Below, one piece after another: positions 25,090-33,662 of a stretch of DNA of 41,809 nt (position 1 is the stretch's first letter; each line of letters begins with the position of its first letter). The notes under the pieces are model-generated. The model saw only the letters and a program-made list of their open reading frames with translations, had not been told where the DNA came from and searched no databases. The stretch comes from Alphaproteobacteria bacterium casp-alpha6. Its GTDB lineage: Bacteria > Pseudomonadota > Alphaproteobacteria > Rhodobacterales > Rhodobacteraceae. Location: NCBI GenBank assembly GCA_001510135.1, contig LFER01000001.1:1-41809 (forward strand), written 5' to 3'. Position numbers and translations under genes: made by a program.

Positions 25090-25884
25090 TTATTTGCCTT
25101 TGAAATTTGGTGGCCGCTTTTCGTTAAAGGCGGTCACGCCTTCTTTGCGATCCTCGGTCGGAACCGTGCGGTTATAGGCTTCTATTTCAAAGGCTAGCCC
25201 GTCCATCAATCCCATCTGCAAGCCTTTGTGTATAGATTGTTTGGCCTGTCTAACGGCGATAGGTGCGTTGGCGGCAATGCGATATGCAGTGTCAAGCGCG
25301 CGTGCCATCAGTGTTTCCGGCGTGCAGATCTCATTGGCCAAACCCCAGTTATAGGCGTCATGAGCGCTAAAGACGCGACCCGTCAGGATCAGTTCTTTGG
25401 CGCGCCGTTCCCCCACAGCGCGGGCCAAGGTCTGCGTGCCCCCGGCACCCGGTATGATGCCAAGCGTGACTTCAGTCTGAGCAAATTTGGCGGTTTCTGA
25501 CACATATGCAAAATCAACCGCCGCGACTAATTCGCACCCGCCTCCATAGGCGGCCCCGTTTATGGCTCCGATGATCGGAATGGGACATCCAATCACCGCG
25601 CGCACCATGCGCTCATAGACCAGATGTTGGGCCTGCCAGGCTGTATCCGTCATTCCATTTCGCTCCTTCAAGTCGCCGCCAGCACAAAATGCGCGCTGAC
25701 CACTTCCCGTTAGAACGATTGCACGTATGTTACAGTCCGAAAGCGCCAGTGCTTCGAAAAGATCGATCAAATCGCGGGCCATCTGGGTGTTAAACGCGTT
25801 CGCGGCCTCTGGCCGGTTGAGAGTGACGGATAAAACATGTGAGCCGTGATGCTCTACAAGCAGCGTTTCGTAAAAAAACTCCAT
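25090..25884 (-). CDS. Enoyl-CoA hydratase/isomerase-family protein
   Basis: A 264-residue crotonase-fold enzyme. The oxyanion and substrate loops are visible as FCAGGDLKE and INGAAYGGGCELVAAVDF; FAQTEVTLGIIPGAGGTQTLARAVG carries the catalytic glutamate region of true hydratases. I chose ATG 25884, since AGAGGA lies just before it; an ATG seven codons upstream is possible. The enzyme would hydrate a 2-enoyl-CoA. In a DMSP-using cell the acryloyl-CoA hydratase AcuH is of this family, but the sequence alone cannot assign that substrate. It converges on acnA with a 28-base gap. Confidence 0.88.
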   Translation of the reverse strand: MEFFYETLLVEHHGSHVLSVTLNRPEAANAFNTQMARDLIDLFEALALSDCNIRAIVLTGSGQRAFCAGGDLKERNGMTDTAWQAQHLVYERMVRAVIGCPIPIIGAINGAAYGGGCELVAAVDFAYVSETAKFAQTEVTLGIIPGAGGTQTLARAVGERRAKELILTGRVFSAHDAYNWGLANEICTPETLMARALDTAYRIAANAPIAVRQAKQSIHKGLQMGLMDGLAFEIEAYNRTVPTEDRKEGVTAFNEKRPPNFKGK

Positions 25885-26060
25885 CACCTGTCCTCTTTCT
25901 TGCATTTGCAGTCTGTAAGTTTATGAAAACCCAAATGTCTTTCTGCAAGAGGTTTTTATTTTCCCGCCTCTTAGGCATCCTTCCTGCTGGCACAGAAGGC
26001 CGACATATTTTTACCATGCTTTCTTGAGGAAAGACGCAATCAAGGATCAGGTGATACCCA

Positions 26061-26927
26061 CTAGAACCACTGACCCGATTCAATCAGTCCCAGATCCAAA
26101 AGCTGTTTTGACGTCCAAGCAAAGGGAATTGAATTGTGCCAGTGAAAGGCCTCTATGTCGTGTTTTGATCCGGGGTTATAACGCAGTGCTTTGGCCGTCC
26201 TGAACGACACAATCGCCGCGGTGAGGTTATGGTGCCACGGGCAGGAATATGTATTGTATTCTTCCTCTGTGAAAGTGAAGTCTTCTTTCAGGATATTTTC
26301 GGGCTGGGCTCTGAAAATAGAAATGCGGTCAATTCGCCGTTTTTCATAGGGAAGATATTCCTCAAATCTCCACCTTAATCCTCCAAAGATGTTTAATTGT
26401 CTGTCTTTGTTGCTGTTGGTGTTTGGATCCCATCGTGCCAGAGCGTAATGTCCGGCCCGATCAAAATGCGCCTGATCCAGAGCAACGGCATTTGGAAATT
26501 TTTCAAGATCTTTGGCATATAAATCAATGGCATAAGTTAACATTGCGTCGCGGCGTTCTTCGGCGTGAAACGCGAGCATTTCCACAACCGAGCGGCTTTC
26601 CATAAACGGGTAAAACAGATATTCGCTGTTAAAACAATAATAGACCCATTCCTTGGGCACCCGCGCGCCGACCTGATTGATAAGTTCGACGGGACGCGCT
26701 TCGCGGTACAGGTCAACTTTTACAGTTACACATAAATGTTCGAGGTGCTCTGGAAGCTCAGGCAAGGATTTTCCAAAAGCGATTACCGCCTTAAAGCCTA
26801 GTTTTGCATGATGTGCGATGCTTGACAGGGTTTCGACCTGATCCTCTGCAAAAATCAGCGCAATAGGTCCCTTTTCAATGTGTCTGCTTGCTGCTGCAAA
26901 GAATTCTTTTGTCGAAGTATAATGCAT
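26061..26927 (-). CDS. Conserved protein of unknown function, glycosyltransferase-like
   Basis: A soluble 288-residue protein with no signal peptide. The order of an N-terminal alpha/beta segment (GPIALIFAEDQVETLSSIAHH), a VYYCFNSEYLFYPF stretch, a DRAGHYALARWDP segment and a tryptophan-rich C-terminus (CPWHHNLTAAI, WHNSIPFAW) resembles GT-A glycosyltransferases of the family 2/92 type. However, the usual D-x-D-E-F metal motif reads FNSEYL here, so the catalytic acid appears lost or moved. I recall similar proteins in Rhodobacterales without a known function. The gene stands alone; 25906-26060 upstream of the hydratase and 26928-27041 show no gene. Confidence 0.7.
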   Translation of the reverse strand: MHYTSTKEFFAAASRHIEKGPIALIFAEDQVETLSSIAHHAKLGFKAVIAFGKSLPELPEHLEHLCVTVKVDLYREARPVELINQVGARVPKEWVYYCFNSEYLFYPFMESRSVVEMLAFHAEERRDAMLTYAIDLYAKDLEKFPNAVALDQAHFDRAGHYALARWDPNTNSNKDRQLNIFGGLRWRFEEYLPYEKRRIDRISIFRAQPENILKEDFTFTEEEYNTYSCPWHHNLTAAIVSFRTAKALRYNPGSKHDIEAFHWHNSIPFAWTSKQLLDLGLIESGQWF

Positions 26928-27041
26928 TGGTTTGCCGTCATCGTTCTAATTCGCGTATGTGACATTATTAGTTGAGACATTGCAAGTCAGCTAAGAAGTG
27001 GTGTATTCGCCCATACAAAGCGAGAAAACTTGTGTGCTGAT

Positions 27042-28367
27042 ATGACGTCGTCTTCTAAAAAATTGTTCGTGAAAACCTATGGCTGTCAGATGAACGTCTA
27101 CGACAGCGAACGGATGGTCGAAGCTATGCAAACTGCAGGCTATGAGCAGACAGAGGATGTCAACGATGCAGACATGATCCTGCTAAACACCTGCCACATC
27201 CGTGAAAAAGCGGCCGAAAAAGTTTATTCCGAACTGGGCAGGTTTAAAACGCTCAAGCAGGAAAAACCGGATCTTAAGGTTGCCGTTGCGGGATGTGTCG
27301 CGCAGGCTGAAGGTGAAGAGATCATGCGCCGCCAGCCTCTTGTGGATATGGTCGTTGGTCCCCAAAGTTATCACCGTCTTGCCGCGCTTGAAAAAAAGGC
27401 CCATGAAACTGGGCGTGCAATCGATATCGAGTTTCCCCAAGATGATAAATTTAACCATCTTGCGGAACGTTCAAAAGCAAAACGAGCACCCTCCGCCTTT
27501 TTAACAGTGCAAGAAGGATGCGATAAATTCTGCGCCTTTTGCGTGGTTCCCTATACAAGGGGTGCCGAAGTATCACGTCCCGCCTCACGTATTCTTGAGG
27601 AAGCGCGTTCTTTGGTGGAGCGGGGAGTTCGTGAAATAACGCTCTTGGGCCAGAATGTGAATGCCTACCACGGTGAGGGAGCAGGGGGCAAAGAGTATTC
27701 CTTGGCTGGTTTGATTTGGGAACTGGATAAAATTGACGGTTTGGAACGGATCAGATTCACGACAAGCCACCCCAACGACATGCGTGATGATCTTATCGAG
27801 GCACATTCAAGCTGCGCAAAACTCATGCCTTATCTGCACCTTCCCGTGCAATCGGGATCTGATCGGATTTTGAAAAGGATGAACAGATCCCACACGGCTC
27901 AATCTTATATAGAGTTGATCGCAAAGATACGTCGCGCACGTCCAGATATCCTTTTATCCGGTGATTTTATTGTCGGCTTTCCCGAAGAAACAGACGAAGA
28001 TTTTGAAGCGACCCTCGATCTTATTCGGACCGTAAATTACGGGCAGGCCTATTCATTTAAATATTCAACCCGTCCCGGCACACCTGCGGCGGAACGCGAT
28101 CAATTGCCGGAACCTGTGAAAACTGAACGTCTACACCGGCTTCAAGAGCTACTGTCCACACAACAACGGACCGTTCAAGACAGTATGGTTGGACGTGATG
28201 TCAGCGTTCTTTTTGAAAAACCTGGCCGATTTGACGGTCAGCTTGTTGGTAAATCCCAATATCTTCACGCGGTGCATGTAGCTGCGTCGACAGAGAGTAT
28301 CGGCCAAGTTAGGGCGGTGCGAATCACTCAGAGCAGTAGCAATTCATTGAGCGGTGAACTGATATAA
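27042..28367 (+). CDS. miaB: tRNA-2-methylthio-N6-dimethylallyladenosine synthase MiaB
   Basis: A 441-residue radical-SAM methylthiotransferase. The N-terminal domain holds one cluster through C15 ([15 protein letters not shown]), C51 (NTCHIREKA) and a later cysteine (VAGCVAQ). The radical-SAM triad is C160, C164 and C167 ([10 protein letters not shown]), and a C-terminal TRAM-like domain follows. MiaB adds a methylthio group to i6A37 of tRNAs reading U-initial codons. I chose ATG 27042; an upstream TTG at 27030 is unlikely, and neither start has a strong Shine-Dalgarno. MiaB close to phoH-ybeY-corC-lnt is common in alphaproteobacteria. Here a two-gene insertion (28603-29461) separates them. 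Confidence 0.96.
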   Translation: MTSSSKKLFVKTYGCQMNVYDSERMVEAMQTAGYEQTEDVNDADMILLNTCHIREKAAEKVYSELGRFKTLKQEKPDLKVAVAGCVAQAEGEEIMRRQPLVDMVVGPQSYHRLAALEKKAHETGRAIDIEFPQDDKFNHLAERSKAKRAPSAFLTVQEGCDKFCAFCVVPYTRGAEVSRPASRILEEARSLVERGVREITLLGQNVNAYHGEGAGGKEYSLAGLIWELDKIDGLERIRFTTSHPNDMRDDLIEAHSSCAKLMPYLHLPVQSGSDRILKRMNRSHTAQSYIELIAKIRRARPDILLSGDFIVGFPEETDEDFEATLDLIRTVNYGQAYSFKYSTRPGTPAAERDQLPEPVKTERLHRLQELLSTQQRTVQDSMVGRDVSVLFEKPGRFDGQLVGKSQYLHAVHVAASTESIGQVRAVRITQSSSNSLSGELI

Positions 28368-28602
28368 AAATGATCATTTTGATCCGTTGCGCTCTCTCTG
28401 CCGCCGGTGCGATGTTCTAAGATTTGGCCCTTTATGCGCAAATCAAACCAATCGTTTCCAATGCTTGAACAATGCGGGCGTGAACTGTGGCAAATATGTG
28501 ATTTTCTAAAATTCAATAACCATAAGTATAAAATTATATACCATTAGATATTTGTGTGGGTTATATCATTACCCTTGGTATGGTTATTTTTTCGGGGTAA
28601 GT

Positions 28603-29130
28603 ATGAAGAATTTCATAGTGTTGCTGCTTACGATTGTGAGTTTTTCCTTTGGCATCGCGTCAGTGCCAAACGCTGTTCAGGCGCAGGCCGTTTATATTCC
28701 CTCTATTTGGGTCGATCCTGATGGATGTGAACACTGGGTTATGGACGACGGTGCGGAAGGCTAAGTGACGCGTGATGGGCGTCCTGTGTGCAATGGGTCT
28801 GGAATTTGCGGTCTCGTAAGTTCAGATCAGTTTTTCAAAACAAACAGTGCACGCATTGGTCAAACTGGGCGCGCTGAACTGGAACGATATTTCAGAAACG
28901 CGGGTGGTCAGAAATTTTCTATTCAAGGACATACCGATAGCCGGGCGTCTGATTCATATAATCAGAAACTGTCCCTCGTTCGCGCGCAGGCAGTCGCCGA
29001 TATTGCCCGGCGTTCTGGCGTTGAAGTTGTCGATGTTCTTGGGTTTGGAGAAACGAGACCGAGAGCGTCCAACGCGACTTCTGAAGGCATGGCAAAGAAC
29101 TGTCGTGTCGAAATCTTTTGCGTAAATTGA
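28603..29130 (+). pseudogene. OmpA-domain envelope protein interrupted by an in-frame TAA
   Basis: A signal peptide (MKNFIVLLLTIVSFSFGIA) leads to AVYIPSIWVDPDGCEHWVMDDGAEG and then TAA (28762-28764). The same frame continues at once with VTRDGRPVC and a full OmpA C-terminal domain containing GHTDSRASDSYNQKLSLVRAQA and GFGETRP, which binds peptidoglycan in relatives. The neighbouring paralogue reads EGYLSQRLQPDGRPVC across the break, so the stop replaces about four missing codons, as a short in-frame deletion would. GTG 28765 could restart translation, but that product would have no export signal. SD-like GGGG precedes ATG 28603. This is either a recent pseudogene or a read-through case. Confidence 0.75.
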
Positions 29131-29140
29131 GGTGAAGACC

Positions 29141-29461
29141 ATGAGAATTTTCAAAAAATGTTTTGGATTACTGGGGCTTATCGCACTTTCTGGATGTAAT
29201 GTTATGAATTTGTCAAGCTCAAACCAACCTCAAATGGGGGCTGATAGGGGGTTTGACTTCAAGCCTCTTACAGAACTCAAGGCGGGTATTTGGGTGGATC
29301 CAAATGGGTGCCAACATTGGACTATTGATGATGGAATAGAAGGGTATCTGTCCCAACGCTTACAACCAGATGGCCGTCCTGTTTGCACCGATGACTATCC
29401 AATCAATGCGGTAGTTGGAAATCACAATAGCGGTGATACTATTCTAGGTGACTTGATTTGA
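29141..29461 (+). CDS. Small lipoprotein sharing the IWVDP-GC-HW domain
   Basis: A 106-residue protein with a lipoprotein signal: basic start, hydrophobic core and LIALSGC as the lipobox, with lipidation expected on the cysteine. The mature part contains GIWVDPNGCQHWTIDDGIEGY and PDGRPVC, which repeats the N-terminal domain of the preceding OmpA-type gene but has no OmpA domain. TGAGG (29128-29132) supports ATG 29141, and the two genes are only ten bases apart. The paired cysteines suggest a disulphide-held fold in the periplasm. Function unknown. Confidence 0.75.
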   Translation: MRIFKKCFGLLGLIALSGCNVMNLSSSNQPQMGADRGFDFKPLTELKAGIWVDPNGCQHWTIDDGIEGYLSQRLQPDGRPVCTDDYPINAVVGNHNSGDTILGDLI

Positions 29462-29500
29462 ACCCATTCCTTTGAATATTTCGTAAGGAAACTGTGATAA

Positions 29501-29534
29501 AAAATACCTTTCCTGCGGGAAACAGGGGTATTTT
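29501..29534. terminator. Bidirectional terminator-like hairpin between the lipoprotein and phoH
   Basis: AAAATACC (29501-29508) pairs with GGTATTTT (29527-29534), and CCTG (29512-29515) pairs with CAGG (29523-29526) inside it. The A-rich left flank and T-rich right flank fit a terminator for the lipoprotein transcript, with a possible effect on the opposite strand too. Confidence 0.5.
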
Positions 29535-29621
29535 GTGTAGGGGTTGTGACATTTTGCGCAACCCTATTGCGTTTTTGCGAATGCCTTGGCACCCTGTGTT
29601 TAAATGAGCAAGGAGTGATAA

Positions 29622-30656
29622 GTGAGAGCAGATTCGTTGGGTTCCTTGATCGATAACCAAATCGCCGGACAACAAATTATCGATTTTCCTGACAATAGAC
29701 TTCTAATTGATCTCTGTGGCGAGTATGACAGAAACCTCGCCGATCTAGAACAAAAACTTTCGGTACAGATTATCCGGCGGGGCAATCAACTTGCCGTACA
29801 CGGAAGCAGTGACGCAGTCCTCGAAGCGGCAGCAATTTTGAACGAACTCTATCAACGTCTTGAAGGTGGCCGTGACATAGAACCGGCTGATTTCGAAAGG
29901 GCAGTCAGAGTTTTGGACGAAGACAGAGATGGTGAGACAAGCCCCGAGAACCAGCTCGAAATGTTTGGCGGCGGGGATATCGAAATAAAAACCCGCAAAA
30001 AAACCGTTGAGCCGAGAACAATTGCCCAAAAAGATTACGTGAAAGCGCTTCATCGCCATGAGTTGTCTTTCGGGATTGGTCCGGCAGGCACAGGTAAAAC
30101 ATACCTTGCTGTGGCTGTCGCCGTGTCAAAATTCATTTCAGGAGAGGTGGACCGGATTATCTTTAGCCGTCCGGCAGTAGAGGCTGGCGAAAAGTTAGGC
30201 TATCTGCCGGGAGATATGAAGGAGAAAGTCGATCCTTATATGCAACCGCTTTATGACGCGCTGAATGACTTTTTACCGGCGCGTCAGCTTGCACGCTATA
30301 TCGAAGAAAAGCGCATTGAAATCGCGCCACTTGCTTTCATGCGCGGACGCACATTGTCTCACGCGTTTGTGGTTCTGGATGAAGCCCAAAATGCCACCTC
30401 CATGCAAATGAAAATGTTTCTCACCCGTCTTGGTGAGGGGTCTAGAATGGTAATTACTGGGGATGTTTCTCAAATTGATCTTCCTCGCGGTGTTCCATCG
30501 GGTTTGTCGGAGGCTGAAAAATTGTTGAAGGATATTCCTGATATCAGTTTTTCCTATTTTACAGCCAAAGATGTCGTGCGCCACAAACTTGTTGCGGCAA
30601 TTATTCAGGCTTATGATGAAAAATCCCATCTGATAACCGGACATAAAAATGGATGA
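29622..30656 (+). CDS. phoH: PhoH-family ATPase
   Basis: This 344-residue protein has a small N-terminal KH-like domain with VIRR-type strands (residues about 35-100) and a P-loop ATPase domain with Walker A GPAGTGKT (153-160) and Walker B VVLDEAQNATSMQM near 240. PhoH proteins are cytoplasmic and are linked to RNA metabolism. GTG 29622 is chosen because AAGGAG (29610-29615) lies six bases before it. It begins the phoH-ybeY-corC-lnt run, with a 13-base gap to ybeY. Confidence 0.93.
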   Translation: MRADSLGSLIDNQIAGQQIIDFPDNRLLIDLCGEYDRNLADLEQKLSVQIIRRGNQLAVHGSSDAVLEAAAILNELYQRLEGGRDIEPADFERAVRVLDEDRDGETSPENQLEMFGGGDIEIKTRKKTVEPRTIAQKDYVKALHRHELSFGIGPAGTGKTYLAVAVAVSKFISGEVDRIIFSRPAVEAGEKLGYLPGDMKEKVDPYMQPLYDALNDFLPARQLARYIEEKRIEIAPLAFMRGRTLSHAFVVLDEAQNATSMQMKMFLTRLGEGSRMVITGDVSQIDLPRGVPSGLSEAEKLLKDIPDISFSYFTAKDVVRHKLVAAIIQAYDEKSHLITGHKNG

Positions 30657-30669
30657 TTATGCCAAGTAA

Positions 30670-31170
30670 ATGCCAATTGAAGTGCTCATAGAACACGGCG
30701 ACTGGCAGAACGCGGATGTGGAACGTCTTGCCAACATCACTTTTGCTGAGGTGATGGATTATTTTGGATATGACCCAGAGCTTTATGAAGTCAGCCTTTT
30801 GGCCTGCGATGACAGCCGAATTGCGGGGTTAAACGGTGAGTTTCGGGCAAAAAATACAGCGACCAATGTGCTAAGTTGGCCCTCTGTGGAACGTGGTCCC
30901 ACAGACTCAGGTGGGTTTCCGAGAGCGCTCGACCCAATTCATGACGAGTTTCTGGGTGATATTGCACTGGCTTATGAAACCTGTTGCAGAGAAGCAGATT
31001 CTGGGGCAAAGCTTTTTTCAGACCATGCAAGCCATTTAATGGTACATGGACTTCTGCATCTCATGGGTTTTGATCATGAAACTGACGCAGATGCCACACT
31101 TATGGAAAGAATTGAAACAGAAATACTTGGCAAAATGGGTATAAATGCCCCATATACAGAGTATGAGTAG
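30670..31170 (+). CDS. ybeY: Endoribonuclease YbeY
   Basis: A 166-residue zinc-dependent endoribonuclease acting in 16S rRNA maturation and ribosome quality control. The metal site is HGLLHLMGFDHE, with H126, H130 and H136 in the family's H-x3-H-x5-H spacing. The upstream RAKNTATNVLSWP strand and FLGDIALAYETC are also conserved. It lies 13 bases after phoH and 28 before corC, consistent with one operon. Confidence 0.95.
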   Translation: MPIEVLIEHGDWQNADVERLANITFAEVMDYFGYDPELYEVSLLACDDSRIAGLNGEFRAKNTATNVLSWPSVERGPTDSGGFPRALDPIHDEFLGDIALAYETCCREADSGAKLFSDHASHLMVHGLLHLMGFDHETDADATLMERIETEILGKMGINAPYTEYE

Positions 31171-31198
31171 GTGAACACCTTGCATTTGGACGAGGAAA

Positions 31199-32089
31199 AT
31201 GGGTGACAGCGACGGATCTTCGGGAGCAGCGCATCGCGCGCAACCCGAAGAAAATAGGAGAATATCGCATCGATCGGGAGGTCTGATGCGGCTGCTAAAT
31301 GTGTTCGGAGTGACCTCCGAAGCGATAACATCAAACGATAGCGCACCAAATACTTTCGAAGCAAGTTTTGGGATGATGAACCTCAGCAAGATGCGTGTTG
31401 AGGACGTTGCCGTGCCGACTGCTGAAATTGTATCTGTGCCCGACACAATTTCGAAGGCTGATCTGGTTGAGGTTTTTCGTGAAAGCGGAATGACCCGTAT
31501 CCCTGTATACTCAGGAACGCTTGATCGTCCGATCGGTATGGTCCACTTGAAAGACTTTGCTCTGAAACATGGATTTGATGAACAATGCGGAGATTTTGAT
31601 CTTGTCGCCATGCTCAGACCATTACTCTTTGTGCCTCAATCAATGACAATCGGTGTTTTGTTGACAAAAATGCAGACCGAAAGACGGCACATGGCGTTGG
31701 TTGTGGATGAATACGGCGGCGTGGATGGATTGGTGACCATCGAAGACTTGATCGAACAGGTGGTCGGAGAGATCGAAGACGAGCATGATCTGGAAGACGA
31801 TAGTTTTTGGATCAAAGAGGCAAACGGTAAGTACCTTGCCAAAGCGCGAACACCGCTCAGGGAATTCTGTGCGGAATCGCAGTTGGATCTGACCGCGGGT
31901 GAAGAAATTGATGGTGAGGAAATCGAAACCCTTGGTGGGCTTGTATCCATGCTGGCCGGGCGTGTGCCTGTACGGGGAGAGGTTATTGAACACCCAGCAG
32001 GACTTGTCTTTGAAATCGTAGATGCGGACGCAAGACGGGTCAAAAGGATGCGGGTGCAACTGCCCGAGGTGCGTCAGGCCGCCGAATAA
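31199..32089 (+). CDS. corC: CorC/TlyC-family CBS-domain protein
   Basis: A 296-residue soluble protein: an N-terminal segment, a CBS pair from about residue 65 (MRVEDVAVPTAEIVSVP ... MTRIPVYSGTLDRPIGMVHLKDF ... MALVVDEYGGVDGLVTIEDLIEQVVGEIEDEHD) and a CorC_HlyC C-terminal domain ending near 285. There are no membrane spans. The family is tied to magnesium/cobalt transport by name, and in this operon to envelope lipoprotein synthesis by position. GAGGA lies very close to ATG 31199, so the start is not fully certain. Confidence 0.92.
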   Translation: MGDSDGSSGAAHRAQPEENRRISHRSGGLMRLLNVFGVTSEAITSNDSAPNTFEASFGMMNLSKMRVEDVAVPTAEIVSVPDTISKADLVEVFRESGMTRIPVYSGTLDRPIGMVHLKDFALKHGFDEQCGDFDLVAMLRPLLFVPQSMTIGVLLTKMQTERRHMALVVDEYGGVDGLVTIEDLIEQVVGEIEDEHDLEDDSFWIKEANGKYLAKARTPLREFCAESQLDLTAGEEIDGEEIETLGGLVSMLAGRVPVRGEVIEHPAGLVFEIVDADARRVKRMRVQLPEVRQAAE

Positions 32090-32097
32090 GTAATTTG

Positions 32098-33597
32098 ATG
32101 GCAAACGCGTCCTTCCTGCTAAAAATGATGTTGCTCGGTATTGGATGCGCCGCAGGCCAAGCACCTTTGTCGTTTTGGCCGATCAGTCTTATTTGTCTTC
32201 TTGGTTTTTTCTACCTCCTTCGCTTCTTACCGTTGACGGGGAGAATAGCCTTTCAAGCCAGCGGAACCTTTGGGTTTGGTTATTTTCTGGCTACCCTGAA
32301 TTGGATTGTAGAGCCGTTCCTTGTGGATATCATCGCCCATGGCTGGATGGCGCCATTTGCGCTTTTGTCCATGGCGGCGGGCATGTCATTCATTTGGGCG
32401 GTAGGGGCGGTTATAGGGCATCGGGTTTACAAGACAATTTTGGGGCTTGCTCTTGGAATTGGTCTCGCAGAAGTGGCCCGTGGTTTTCTTTTGACTGGGT
32501 TTCCTTGGGGCCTTGTTGGCTATATTTGGAGCGGTACGCCAATCGCGCAATTGGGCGCCTATATGGGGATTTACGGTCTTACGCTTTTAACTGTTTTTCT
32601 TTGTGCACTTTCAATTATTCCAACGAAACGTCGCGACCGTATTATATCGATGATCGGGGCTCTTTGCATTCTCGCTCTTGGGTGGATGGTTGGTATGAAC
32701 CGGATTGTTCATTCCGATTTGGAGCATGGTTCCACAATAGTCAGACTGGCCCAACCAAATGCTTCTCAGGAAGTGAAATGGCATCCTGATCATTCAAAGA
32801 TATTTTTTGAACGCCTCCTGTCGCAGACTCAGGCGCACCCAAAACCTGATTTGGTGATCTGGCCAGAGACAGCACTTCCAGTTCCCTTTGAATTTGCACA
32901 AAACTTACTGGACAAACTGATCGAAACTGCGCCGGGCACCCCCGTGTTATTAGGCGCATTGCGATTTGATGGAGAGCGATATTTCAATTCTATTTTGCAT
33001 CTGAATGCCCAAGGCGAGACCGTTTCGGTATATGACAAACATCATCTTGTGCCATTTGGAGAATATTTGCCCTTTGAGGATGCCATGTCCCAGCTGGGGC
33101 TGCGCGGGTTCGTTGAGTTTGCCGGAATAGGGTTTGCCCGCGGCACAGGCCCCAAGGTCGTTGATATTCCAGAGATCGGTAAAGTGTTGCCACTGATTTG
33201 TTATGAGGCTATTTTCCCTCAGGATGTTTCTGGAACGACATCTCGCCCGGAAGTGATGATGCAATTGACCAACGATGCGTGGTTTGGAGATTTCTCCGGC
33301 CCACAGCAGCATGTGACGATGGCGCAAATGCGCAGCATAGAGCAAGGCGTATCGCTGTTGCGTGTGGCAAATACGGGGATCACCGGATTGATTGATCCAT
33401 TTGGTCGTTTCACGGAACGACTTCCGCTTAATGTTGCGGGTTACATCGATGTAACTGTACCAAAAGCACTCTCACCAACGCTTTACAGCCTATTGGGGAT
33501 GTGGATTGTGGCATTCATGGGGTTAATTTTTAACATAATTTGTATATTTTGTAGCTTTTCGGCGCGACGAGTTGACGGAAATAAAGAATACGATTAA
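32098..33597 (+). CDS. lnt: Apolipoprotein N-acyltransferase Lnt
   Basis: A 499-residue inner-membrane enzyme with six or more N-terminal membrane spans and a nitrilase-like periplasmic domain, plus a C-terminal span. The catalytic triad is E257 (VIWPETALP), K314 (DKHHLVPFGEYLPF) and C368 (PLICYEAIFP). It transfers the third acyl chain to lipoproteins. I chose ATG 32098 rather than the adjacent TTG 32095; it follows corC by eight bases. The lipoproteins at 29141 and 40803 would be substrates. Confidence 0.96.
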   Translation: MANASFLLKMMLLGIGCAAGQAPLSFWPISLICLLGFFYLLRFLPLTGRIAFQASGTFGFGYFLATLNWIVEPFLVDIIAHGWMAPFALLSMAAGMSFIWAVGAVIGHRVYKTILGLALGIGLAEVARGFLLTGFPWGLVGYIWSGTPIAQLGAYMGIYGLTLLTVFLCALSIIPTKRRDRIISMIGALCILALGWMVGMNRIVHSDLEHGSTIVRLAQPNASQEVKWHPDHSKIFFERLLSQTQAHPKPDLVIWPETALPVPFEFAQNLLDKLIETAPGTPVLLGALRFDGERYFNSILHLNAQGETVSVYDKHHLVPFGEYLPFEDAMSQLGLRGFVEFAGIGFARGTGPKVVDIPEIGKVLPLICYEAIFPQDVSGTTSRPEVMMQLTNDAWFGDFSGPQQHVTMAQMRSIEQGVSLLRVANTGITGLIDPFGRFTERLPLNVAGYIDVTVPKALSPTLYSLLGMWIVAFMGLIFNIICIFCSFSARRVDGNKEYD

Positions 33598-33604
33598 GCA
33601 GACT

Positions 33605-33658
33605 TCACAACGCTCCAACGGCTTCCTGACGGGGCGCATTTATATTCTAACGGAGCAC
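33605..33658 (+). promoter_or_regulatory. SAM/SAH-type riboswitch in the metK leader
   Basis: The metK leader has TCACAACG..., an AACGGCTTCCTGAC loop and a GGAGCA end, which match the compact SAM/SAH riboswitch of Rhodobacterales. CGCTCC (33611-33616) pairs with GGGGCG (33631-33636) with one G-U pair. The GCTTCC in the loop (33621-33626) can pair with GGAGC (33652-33656), forming an H-type pseudoknot that buries the metK Shine-Dalgarno. ATG 33663 follows by six bases. High SAM would thus block translation of the SAM synthetase. The consensus is from memory. Confidence 0.85.
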
Positions 33659-33662
33659 TATC

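Noticed and set aside
31036-32164. Long minus-strand open frames opposite ybeY and corC
   Set aside because: They mirror the codon structure of the plus-strand genes and show no protein family features.
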